From Tillandsia leiboldiana (Eukaryota > Streptophyta > Magnoliopsida > Poales > Bromeliaceae), in contig CM055077.1 in the NCBI GenBank assembly GCA_029204045.2, positions 6,711,221 to 6,775,220 of the forward strand: DNA of 64,000 nucleotides, in the 5' to 3' direction. A program made the translations under genes and the position numbers. Position 1 is the stretch's first letter. Each line of letters opens with the position of its first letter. This document shows, in pieces, positions 13,513-23,295 of this stretch. A model generated the notes under the pieces. That model saw nothing but the letters and a program-made list of their open reading frames with translations. It did not search any database and was not told where the DNA came from.

Positions 13513-14196
13513 TGTAACGACCCAACCCACTAGCAATAATAACTCGTTGGGCCTAATCCACAGCCCAAAATGCTTAAGCCTAGTTATTATTACTAGTGTT
13601 TATGTCTCATATAAACCCAATCACAATTCCATCCACCCACATCCGATGTGAGACTATTGGAGGCGTCACTCTCCCCGTGTCCATGTCTCATATAAACCCA
13701 ATCACAATTCCATCCACATCCGATGTGAGACTATTGGAGGCGTCACAGACTCTCCCCGTTTAGGCCTGACGTCCTCGTCAGCCCAAACACACACAGCAGC
13801 CCAAGATCACCAGGCGATGTGAGGCTCGTCTCGCTAGCCCTGTCATCTAGACCCAGACTCAGCCGAGACTCGCGTCACAGACTCTCCCCGTTTAGGCCTG
13901 ATGTCCTCGTCAGCCCAAACACACACAGCAGCCCAAGATCACCAGGCGATGTGAGGCTCGTCTCGCTAGCCCTGTCATCTAGACCCAGACTCAGCCGAGA
14001 CTCGCCACACACTTCCGGTTGGTTATTGGCTCTGATATCAAATATAACTACCCGGCCCACTAGCAATAATAACTCGTTGGGCCTAATCCACAGCCCAAAA
14101 TGCTTAAGCCCAGTTATTATTACTAGTGTCCATGTCTCATATAAACCCAATCACAATTCCATCCACATCCGATGTGGGACTATTAGAGGCGTCACA
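13513..14196 (-). mobile_element. TRIM (miniature LTR retrotransposon)
   Basis: Two direct repeats of a TGTAACGACC...GGCGTCACA unit lie at 13513-13747 and 14043-14196, flanked by the 5-bp duplication ACCAA at 13508-13512 and 14197-14201. On the minus strand a PBS-like sequence for initiator tRNA-Met (one mismatch to TGGTATCAGAGC) lies at 14028-14040, two bases from the 5' LTR, and a PPT-like CGGGGAGAG adjoins the 3' LTR. No coding capacity is present, which fits terminal-repeat retrotransposons in miniature. The 3' LTR carries an internal tandem duplication, which explains its 235 bp against 154 bp. The 295-bp interior is mostly two tandem copies of a 132-bp unit. No 5S rRNA-like part was seen, so it is not an obvious Cassandra. 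Confidence 0.88.
13748..14006. repeat. 132-bp tandem duplication inside the TRIM
   Basis: A unit starting GACTCTCCCCGTTTAGGCC at 13748 is repeated from 13880. The first unit ends with GTCACA, a copy of the LTR end, so the duplication has also copied the LTR/PPT junction. Confidence 0.9.
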
Positions 14197-14227
14197 ACCA
14201 ATGACTTGGTACTATTAACTAACTAGC

Positions 14228-14229
14228 TT

Positions 14230-14305
<76 letters not shown>

Positions 14306-14395
14306 ACTTATCGGGCAACAAGTTTTATGCCCTTTTTACAATTTTAAAAGAGATATTTTAGTTTTGACATCTCTCTAATTAAATTTTTAGTTAGC

Positions 14396-14446
<51 letters not shown>
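14228..14446. repeat. CT, AT and AAT microsatellites
   Basis: CT repeats (14228-14254) run straight into AT repeats (to about 14302). After about 90 bp of unique AT-rich sequence, an AAT/TAA array occupies about 14396-14446. Confidence 0.95.
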
Positions 14447-14447
<1 letters not shown>

Positions 14448-14961
14448 GAAGTATACTTGTTGTCCCATTCAATTTTATAAGTTTTTTATCTATAGAGACA
14501 CAAAAAAAGAAGAAAAGAAAATCAAAAGTAATATCAAATAAGGTTTTAAAAATAATTCTTTTTCACGCATAAATGAATTTAAAAATCGGTGAGAGAGAGA
14601 GAGAGCCTGCGTTTTATTTATTTTTTATTTATTTTGAAATAAATTTTGCAACTAGATTTCGAATTCGGAACCTCGATAATAATCCCTAAGTCTTTTGCCA
14701 CTTACGTTAGAAACGGTTGACCATAATTTAATTCATTAAAATTTAAATTTAAATTGGCAGACCACGGTGTCTGCATGCACCGGGTGCATGAAATAATTGG
14801 TAGGCAGATAGAAGCTTAAAAACCGACAAGCTGACTGGCCGCTGACGCTCCCGCACGTCTTTACCAGTCTTTGCTTTCTGGAGAAACAAACCCTAATGAC
14901 TGTTGGTCCCTAAACTTTACCAGTATTTTCATTTTGATCCCTACTCAACGATTAATTCAAA
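14447..14961. other. Spacer with palindrome and TE-like flank
   Basis: No gene is seen. A near-perfect palindrome CATGCACCGGGTGCATG lies at about 14774-14790. The stretch 14905-14945 (GTCCCTAAACTTTACCAG and following) resembles, in inverted orientation, sequence at about 18495-18550, as though both belonged to the ends of a larger inverted-repeat element. Confidence 0.4.
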
Positions 14962-15960
14962 CTAGTTAAATACCCGCGCTTCGCGGCAGCCGAATATATT
15001 TACAGTAAATTAATATTAATAATTAATAATTATTAAGTAATGAATAATAAATTATTTATAAAGATAGAAATATTTAATATATTATAAGTATAATAATTGT
15101 TCATTAACAAATAGCATCATTTCAACTTTAAATTCAAAAAAGGAGCACAAAAATACAATTAATACATATAACAATTGTTCATTAACAAATAACATCACTT
15201 CAACTTTAAATCCAAAAACATGCATGATTAAAACGTAAAGCAGTCTGATTTGTTCTTAATAGAAAAAGGCTAATTATTTATTGCTGGGGAATGCCCCCTT
15301 ATGTTCTGCGAGCCTGCAATGCCAACAGATGAGAAGTTAAGAAAAAATAAAAGATTTCCTTATGAAAAGCTTGCTCAAAGAGATATTCGTACAACAAAAT
15401 TACCTAAAACGTTTTCTGCCTGGTTCTTCAATAGCTGAAGCTAATTTAGCAACATCTTTAGACAATCTGATAAAAACCAACGCAATACATTAGCAACTAA
15501 AATATAGTATTTCATACATGCAAGATCATGTAGGGAAAAAAAGAAATTAGCTATACCTAGAATGTGTTATTGCCGACAAAGATATTTCTCCAAATATGTC
15601 ATTCTGAGTATGTGCGGAAGGAGTTAAAACTATTTGTTCTTCGATTTCAGGTTGATCCTTTTGGTATAACTGATTTTGGACTTTTGTCGGAACTTTGGAA
15701 AAGAAACACTTATTTACCTTAAACGATCTAATGCCTATGCTTAACTTATAAGCATCGATCGTAACTTGAAAAATATATTTTTCACCGATTATATTTTTAA
15801 TAACTAAAGGGAGAGTGAATCGATCAGAGTCATCAGCAGTAGCAAGGTTTTGGGCAGGTATATGGATTAGCTCCTGTGCAACTCTCCCAAAGATAGTGCT
15901 TGGCGAAAAGCACGTAAGGCTCAGATTTTTACCATTGTAAAGGGGGAATTCTCAACGACC
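14962..15960 (-). mobile_element. Helitron, 3' terminal part (right-hand 5' end not resolved)
   Basis: Read on the minus strand the left boundary ends with a small hairpin (CCGCG-AAG-CGCGG), eight bases, then CTAG followed by host T. This is the Helitron 3' signature: a hairpin about 10 nt before CTRR, insertion next to T. Minus-strand exons of a replication protein A-like gene lie inside, a common companion of plant Helitrons. I could not fix the 5' TC end; it may lie anywhere up to about 18.2 kb. No Rep/helicase domain was found, so this is probably a non-autonomous or decayed copy. Confidence 0.65.
15404..15960 (-). pseudogene. RPA1-like single-stranded DNA-binding protein fragment (Helitron-associated)
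   Basis: The minus strand reads continuously from about 15955 to 15557 (IFGRVAQELIHIPAQNL, then IIGEKYIFQVTIDAYKL and IRSFKVNKCFF). This resembles the C-terminal OB-fold region of the replication protein A 70-kDa DNA-binding subunit. A GT donor at 15555-15556 and an AG acceptor next to 15466 define a 90-bp intron. A second exon 15466-15404 (LSKDVAKLASAIEEPGRKRF) ends at another GT. The upstream OB domains are missing, and no start or stop in register is seen, so it is a fragment. RPA-like genes of this type bind single-stranded DNA and are carried by plant Helitrons; that link is family knowledge, supported here by the adjoining Helitron end. Confidence 0.55.
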
Positions 15961-17287
15961 GCTCCCTAATTTCTGGATTGTGGGTCCCCGGTCTTTCATA
16001 TATATATATATTTTCTTTACTTCCTTCGTGACTCTATAAACTATTCTATTATATCGTCCTCAATGTCGTGACTCTATAAACTATTCTATTATATCGTCCT
16101 CAATGTCAATGAATACGAATACCTGACATTCTACCTGAATTCGAACACAAAGAGAACAGTTTTAACCGCAAGGCATAGACGCAGCCAAACCAAATAAGCC
16201 AAATTACATTTAGCTGAGAAAATTCCATAATTACTAACCCACACAAACCAGCTAAAAGAAAGTGGTTTCATACAATCTGAGTGAGAAAAAACACAAGCAG
16301 CTCATGGGTGTTTAATATAGAATTAGCACTGTATCCTGCAGCACCGTACCCCGTCGAGCACTGCATTATGCAGCAGTTACGTCAAGACATCCAAGACACC
16401 CCGCCATCTCGAGAGTATATAGTAAACAGAGTGCTTGGCGAAAAGCATGTAAGGCTCAGATTTTAGCCTCCAAAACATAAATAATTATGCTGACCATCAT
16501 GCCTGGCCAAATTTTTGGAGTCTTATCGAAAAACCAACTACGATTACCTTGAGGCCATTCAATATGTCACATCCTCTCTGTTGACGGCGAATTATATTCT
16601 GATATAGTATCGAAAAGGATGCACCGATTGCCCAAGGTACTCGCCGAACCGCGCCACGATGTGCCCTTGGGCAGTAAGTTAAGAAATATCATATATTTCT
16701 ATATATCATCATCGCCTTACATTCTGCAGCCGGCCAAGAGACCCTCCGTTAAGCTATCCATCATAGCATGTAATAGTGCTGCAGAATACAGTGCTTAGGG
16801 AGCACCCCAGGAAAGCACAGAGAAAAGTAAGTTGAGCATAAACCAGAGGGAAAGTAGGTAAACCAGGGAGGGGAGGGAAAAAAAAAAGACAAAACGGGCA
16901 CAAAAGCCAATCTAAAATTAGCAAACACAATGTCCCAGTCAACCATGATAAAGCTAGGAGGATTAACCAATAAAAATCACAGCAGTAAAAAACCGAGGAA
17001 AAGAAAATAAATAAATGTTGGACATACCGGCCACGTGAAAAAACAATGTATAGCTAAGCCTAACATGATATTACATAGCATATGAGAAAAGGAAAAACCT
17101 AAGAGGCATCTAAGAATCAAAGTAAAAGGTGAGAGAACCAAACCTGTGCCTTCTAAATAAATGTAGGCGACCAGAAGGAACAAAAGAAAAACCGAGGAAG
17201 CCCCTGTATGCAGCAATAGAAGGAAGAAGAACTTGGGCAAAGGAGTGCCCCGGTTTCCAACAGTATATATAGCCGAATAAAGTAATG
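15961..17287. other. Region right of the RPA-like fragment, no gene seen
   Basis: No coding domain is recognised. It contains a 40-bp tandem duplication (16027-16106), a second copy at 16430-16463 of the sequence GTGCTTGGCGAAAAGCA and its surroundings found at 15896-15929, and otherwise mixed sequence that may be the interior of the Helitron. Confidence 0.45.
16027..16106. repeat. 40-bp tandem duplication
   Basis: Two identical adjoining copies of a 40-bp unit that begins CGTGACTCTATAAAC and ends CCTCAATGT. Exact identity suggests a recent duplication. Confidence 0.95.
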
Positions 17288-17301
17288 GAGAGAGGGAGAG
17301 G

Positions 17302-17366
<65 letters not shown>
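17288..17366. repeat. (GA)n microsatellite
   Basis: About 80 bp of GA/GGGA repeats, becoming pure GA on the right side. Confidence 0.95.
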
Positions 17367-17367
<1 letters not shown>

Positions 17368-17471
17368 AGGTATGGGATCAACCCAAGAGAATACCATTTT
17401 ACCATCTCTGCTTACCATTTTACCGTCTCTGCTCACCAGAAATTAAGGCTCGGGACAGAGGAGCGGTATGG

Positions 17472-17835
17472 CGCGCATCAGCCAGCATCAGCAGAGATGG
17501 TTCCACGGCGGTGTGGGGGGAGAGGAGGGGAGAGGGGGGGACAGAGCGCCGTCACCGAGCGGCGAAAAGACAAGTATCTGCTCACCAACCCCGGCGCATC
17601 AGCCAGCATCAACAGAGATGGTTCCATGGCTGTGTGGGGGGAGAGGAGGGGAGAGGGGGGGGAGAGAGCGCCGTCACCGAGTGGCGAAAAGACAAGTCTC
17701 TGCTCACCAACCCCGGCGCATCAGCCAGCATCAGCAGAGATGGTTCCACGGCGGTGTGGGGGGAAAGGAGGGGAGAGGGGGGGGAGAGAGCGCTGTCACC
17801 GAGCGGCGAAAAGACAAGTCCATCGCGGCATTAAA
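17472..17835. repeat. Minisatellite, three copies of a 122-bp unit
   Basis: The unit starts GCATCAGCCAGCATCA and includes a G-rich GGGGGGAGAGGAGGGGAGAG tract and GCGCCGTCACCGAG. Copies start at about 17474, 17596 and 17718. The third is cut short. Long frames in this region are repeats of the unit and not genes. Confidence 0.93.
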
Positions 17836-19599
17836 TGCAAGGATGGGAATGAGAGATGCAAGGATCTGAGGGAAAGAAAAAAAAAGAGAAAAGGTGAGAA
17901 CCCCACAGAGGAAGAAAAGAAAAAAGGTAAGAGGCCCACATCCCTAAACTCAGTAGGCATGGACGGTGCAGATGAAATGCAAAGAGAGAGGTGAAGCGGG
18001 AAAAAAAAAGAAAAAAGCTGAGAGGCCCACAAAGGAAGAAAAGAAAAAAAAAAAAGGCCTGGGACCCACACCCCCAAATTAAAGGGAGGCCGTGGAGAAT
18101 TCCATCTTTAATGTATTTGTATTGATTAGCATTAATTTTAATAAAATAGGCTAGGCCAACTTCAGTCAAATTTTGCCTACTCGGTAAATATAGATCATCA
18201 TCATGATTAGATAACTTTTTGTTAATCTTGGTGTCCCTTTATTTAGTGCCAAAAAATTTAGTTAGTAGTATTTTAGCTCAAAGTTAAAAACGTCGGATGA
18301 TCTAATATAATAAGCATTATATTTAAAGACACTTAAAAAAATATTAAAAATAATAAAATTGAATTTGACGTAATGGACGGTACAGTGAAGAAAAGGTTGG
18401 AGACCAAAGTCAAAGAAAAAACGAAAAAATTAGCAGCTTGTAGCTTATAGTACAATCAAGTTTTTAAGATTAAGGATTTAATTGTAAAAAAAATAATTTG
18501 AGGATCAAAATGAAAAATATGGTAAAGATTACAAGTAGCAACCAAGGGTAGAATTAACCCAAAAAATTAAAACAGTTTGGTAGGAGGATTAATAATGGAA
18601 AAGAATCATTGCAATCCTTTTCCATATATGATTGGTTGGTGGTCACATCAAGTTGTTCAGGCTCAGAGCAAAATTATTGGCTAAAAATGGTTTACACTAT
18701 TGAATTATAAATATAATTATTCAATAATTAAATGCTCATATAACTACTATAATTTACCGGGTTCATCTTTATATTATTAAATTTTTTACTATTAAATTTA
18801 TTTTTTTAATTATTTTTACTTTTTAAATTATATTATTTTATCAATTATCTACTAAATTCTAAAAAATCACTATTATCATAATCGTACGTTTCTTCATCCA
18901 ATAATAAAAAATTTGATAATACCAATTAACTACTTGATATTATTGATAGTATAGTAGTCTAATTTTATAATTTAGCACTATAGCAAATTTATCTTTAAAC
19001 TTTAAATTATTTTTTATAATAAGTTATCTAAATGTCATCTAATGTTCTAATAATGATTTTTCTTTCTGAGATATTAGAAATTAATGCTTTTTATGTTTAA
19101 GTGCTCAAATAGAATTTAAAAAGCTTAAACTAGTAGATGGAGATTGAGATTACAAGCTAAATTTTCGACTTATATTTAATACAAAACTATTATTCTTAAT
19201 ACTCTTATTTGATACGTGCTATTGGCTACTAGCTAGCTAGATGTGGCGCAGACCCAATGCAATCATATGACAATGTTTTAAATAGTAACTAATGCAAGGC
19301 ATAAATTTGATACACCTACTTATATTTCATAACGAATAGTTAATGATAATTAGTATTCAGGTTATCAAACTATTCACTATCAGTAGGTAGTACGTGATAC
19401 AATTAATTTTACACCAACGTTAGCCGCCACAAACGACCCCACACTTGCAGTACTAGTGACCTTCCATTAAAACACAAAAAATAAATGCTGATAAAGAGAA
19501 AGACCAAAGCATATAAGTAAAATTTTATTAAAATAATTTATTATGCATAAGGCTTAAATAGGGGCATACCCTATTGTATATAAATAAAATGCTTGGTTT
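17836..19599. other. Purine-rich then AT-rich spacer, no gene seen
   Basis: An A/G-rich stretch (17870-18060) with repeated AAAAAAGAAAA tracts and GAGGCCCACA motifs is followed by AT-rich DNA. The stretch 18495-18560 resembles 14905-14945 in inverted orientation and contains the small palindrome GGGTAGAATTAACCC. No RNA gene or protein domain was recognised. Confidence 0.5.
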
Positions 19600-20251
19600 A
19601 TGAACTTGACGGTCAATCGAAATTATGTTGCTCAGTTTAATAATATGGCAGTCGATTGTTTTGAATTTGATAAACTCAGGTTAATGACTTGGCGGTCGGA
19701 AAGTTCAATTTAATTTTGAACTTAGATTGCTCAGTTTAACCATTTGATGGTCAGATTGGGTTGAATTTGATTTGATTTATTTATAGTTTAATAATTTGGG
19801 GGTCAAGTTGGGTTGAGTTTCAGTTTGATTTGCTCAGTTTAAAAATTTGGCAGTCAGGTTGGGTTGAATTATAATTTGATTTGCTTAGTTTAACGACTTG
19901 GCGGTCAAATTATGTCCGGCTTGTGAGTCGATGAAATTGACTTAGCTGACTAAGTTGAATTCAACTCGGTTTGAATTGTTGGTATGTTTCAGATCGAGCG
20001 GAGTTGGTTTATTTGATTTGGTTCATCCTTGAAGCTTGATCTGAACCTTTGTTTAGATTGGGTTCATATTGAATTGGTTTAAACTTTTTGTATTTGATTT
20101 GGATTGAGCCGTATTAGGCTTTCGCTTGGTTTGCCTCTTTCGACTTTGGTTTGGGTCAAACCGCTATACTTCGGTTCAAGACTTGTTGAAACTTGGTTTA
20201 GGTCGAACCCTTTTGACTTAGTTCAAGACCCTTTGAATTTGATTTGAGTCG
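19600..20251. repeat. Degenerate GT-rich array, left part
   Basis: Phrases like GACTTGGCGGTCA, TTTGATTTG and GCTCAGTTTAA recur with irregular spacing of about 50-60 bp. The pattern continues beyond the solo LTR at 20252-21175, which split it. It looks like an old, strongly decayed tandem array. Confidence 0.5.
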
Positions 20252-21175
20252 TGTAGTGGTCCAGGTCCCCATGCAGTTTTCTTTAGTGGATGGATTTTCC
20301 TACTTCGATCATAGTCGTGATCCAGTCCTGCTATATCGTGATACTTGTTACTGAGATACTTTACTCGTGTGGGTCGCTCCCCTCGAGTGCCACTCCGGAG
20401 TGTGCGACAGGCAGGCTTTGAGTCCTTGAGACTCATTCTTTGCATCGGTGTTATGCGTGGGCTGGCATACCCGATGCGGCAGGCAGTACCAGTGTTTACT
20501 GGTGGTTGGATTGGGTTATTCAGGCAGGCATTTAGATACTGATGCATACTTTTAGCTATTCTTATTGGCTTGGCATTTAGAGGCATATTAGTGGTAGCTT
20601 TTTCTTCAGCAGTTATATTCATAGCATACCACCTCTTTTTCCTTTTCGCCTCTTGTTATCCTAGTGGGCTTGTTAGAGTTTGAGGCTTAACCCACTAGGG
20701 GAGGCTACTGTTTTTATAGTAGTTCTCACCCCCATTGTCCTTCTTCTTTTTGTTCTCCCCTGTTTTGCAGAGTCTTCTGCGGGAGTAGCTGGGTCATCTT
20801 CGGCGGATCGAGATAAGAGGATAGCGGACTAGATAGTCGTCTACCCCGTCTGCGAGCATAGTTGTATTTTGGTTGTATCCCCTATACACTCAGACAGTTG
20901 TATTTTCTTTTATTTTGGGTCTGGCTTCAGCCAGCTGGTTGTATTTATTTGGCGAGCTGGGAGAGACATATGTACTTATCTGAGAGTTTATTGTACTTTT
21001 ACTTTCCAGCTGTGGTCTGAGATGTATTAGTTTTAGTTCAGTTTTGTTTTTATGCTCCTTTATTATATCTTGTATATCTGAGCAGGTTACCAGCGCTTCG
21101 TGTACATGAAAAATTCCGTGTGCACGGCGGATCTGTGGACGGGCCCGAGTTCTGGTTTACACCCGGGGCGTGACA
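20252..21175 (+). mobile_element. Short solo LTR (0.92 kb), internally deleted relative
   Basis: It starts TGTAGTGGTCC and ends GGGGCGTGACA, flanked by AGTCG at 20247-20251 and 21176-21180, so both ends are genuine. After about 20 bp its sequence jumps to the part of the giant LTR that begins near the TTTTCTTTAGTGGATG block, then follows it to the end: GTCGCTCCCCTCGAGTGCC, TTTTGCAGAGTC and a terminal hairpin (about 21107-21134). The whole U3 with promoter modules is absent. Either this is a compact subfamily or the copy was deleted after insertion. Confidence 0.85.
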
Positions 21176-21979
21176 AGTCGAACTTTTATTGTTTGACTAA
21201 ATTTGGACCCTATTATAGTTTTGTTTGGTTCGGATCGAAACCTTATGGTTTGGTTCGAAATCCATTTTAGTTTGATTCGGGTTAAGCTTTTATGGTTCGT
21301 CTCAACTTGGAACCTTTTTACATTTGGTTTGGATTGAATTTTTGTGGTTTGATTTAAGACATCTTTGAGTTTGGTTTGAGTAACCCTTTTTGCGACTTGG
21401 TTCAAAGTCCTTTGATTTGGGGTTGAGCTGGTTTATGGTCTTGTTCATGTTGTTGAACCGCCATATGGTTCCGTCCATATTCGATTTAGGTTGGGTCGAC
21501 TTATGATTTGGTTTGGATTGACTTGATCTTTTTGCGATTCAGTTCGGCTTGAATTAGTTTGTAGTTCAAGTTGCATCGTTTATGGCTCGGTTTAAGTCAA
21601 ACCAGCTTATGATTTGATTCGGTTCAGCTAAAACCTCCTATAGTTTAGTTTGGGTTGAACCGATTTGTAGCTCGAACCTCCTATAATTCGATTTTAGTCG
21701 GGCTGGCTTGTAATTTAGTTCGACGCAACTTGGACCTTCTGTGGTTTTGTTTAGGTTGAACTGGCTTCGGTTCAAGTTAAATCCTTTGTCGCCCGGTTTA
21801 GGCCAAACTGACTTGTAGTTTGGTTCGACTTGGTTCGGTCGTTCTGTGATTCCATTCAGGTTGAATCAGCTTGCAATTTGGTTCTGCTCGGTTTGGGCCT
21901 CATGTGGTTTTGTTTGAGTTGAACAGACTTTAGTTCAAGTTTAATCCTTTATGGTTTGGTTTAAGTCGAACCGGCTTGT
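21176..21979. repeat. Degenerate GT-rich array, right part
   Basis: Continuation of the array left of the solo LTR: repeated (G)GTTTGGTT, TTGGTTCGACT and GAACCGGCTT phrases at irregular spacing. No coding sequence is seen. Confidence 0.5.
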
Positions 21980-22790
21980 TGTAATGACTTGAACTTTTGC
22001 GAATAGAAAATTACTGGTGGAAAGTAGCTTGAAGGACTATTCCTGTGGTCTTGGTGAAGTTTCAAGTTTGTTAAGCGTTTTCGGTGCGGACTCGCCGCGA
22101 AAATAGACTTGAAGAATATTGGACTTTGAACAATTGATTGAGAACAGTCAAGAGGTGACTGTGTACAAGTCCAAGTCGGGTTCTGACAGTTTCGAAATGA
22201 TTAGAAGAGAGTTGGATCTCTAAGGAGCAAAATTAGAAATTTTCGGACGAGGCAATTCTGAGTCGAAGAAGGCTCAGGGACCGGACCTTAGTGGGAGAGA
22301 CCGGACCCTAGCCTGAGGGACCAGACCCTGAGAGGAAGACCGGACCTTCCTTGCAAACCCTAGAAATTTTAGATTCGGGAACCGGTCTGTTAGTGCGGGT
22401 TCTCGGACTGAACGTTCGGGGACCGGTCCGTCTTGCGTGAAATGCTCAGTGAGAGGCATTTTGGTATTTTTTTGGGGTGAGATTTTAAAAATAGGCCCTT
22501 CTTCTTTCCTCCTCTGTACGCCCACACCCACGCCACACACACACACCCACCCACCCCCCCACACACACAGAGTAGAGCGCTCTCCCTCTCCTATTGTCGC
22601 CTCTCCCTCCCTCTTTAAAATTGACACTGAGGGTGGAGATCAACCTCGGGAATCTCAGAGGAGCGTCGTATCGTGTTTTGGTGTGTGTGGGAGCTTAGAG
22701 AGCTCGCGTTCCAAGGTGAGAGTTTCAATGGTAAGGTTAGGGTTTTTGTTAAATCCTTTAAAATTGAAATCCTAGTGTTCCCTAGAGGCT
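21980..22790 (+). mobile_element. LTR-like DNA, left part (split by the 22791 solo LTR)
   Basis: Starts TGTAATGACTTG like a gypsy LTR. It has a cluster of GACCGGACC/GGACCGGTCC motifs (22280-22430) upstream of a TATA-like TTTAAAAATAGGCCC (about 22483), then a pyrimidine-rich leader. The TSD AGGCT at 22786-22790 belongs to the inserted solo LTR; sequence resumes at 30721. The far end could not be matched, so calling it an LTR rests on its layout. Confidence 0.45.
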
Positions 22791-23295
22791 TGTCACGCTC
22801 CGGGGTCGAAACTGCGACCCGGGCTCACCAACAGATCCGCCGCCTATACAAAACCCCGCATAGGCGAAGCGTCCAACCTGCAAGAAAGGGGCTACAGCTA
22901 AACAGATATCAGAGCTATAAAAATAATTGCTATAAAACTCAAATCCAACCACTGTACAACTGGAAATAATGATACAATATCCATCTCCCACAAAGATCAT
23001 ATACAATGTCCTCAAATACAATAACCAACTGAAACAGGGAGGTAAACTAAAATAATACATCAGTGTACAGGCTCTCAGTACAAGTCAGATCCTCACAATA
23101 CAATGATCTTTCAAAAGTGAAAATAAAATAAACTACTGACTGTACTCAGGATCTCCAATGAAGGGGTACAGCTACTCTCCAAAGATAGGTAGGGATCTAG
23201 CTCGCGACTCGCTCGCCTCGAACAGCAACCGCAGAATCAGCAACACCCGCTAAGACTCTGCAAAACAAAGGAGAGGAAAGAAAAAGGAGGGGGAA

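Noticed and set aside
13513..14196. Cassandra-type TRIM with 5S rRNA promoter
   Set aside because: Ends resemble TRIM LTRs, but no 5S rRNA A-box/C-box part was seen in the 154-235 bp LTRs.
17468..17994. Three overlapping frames of 107-165 residues
   Set aside because: They are the 122-bp minisatellite read in three frames.
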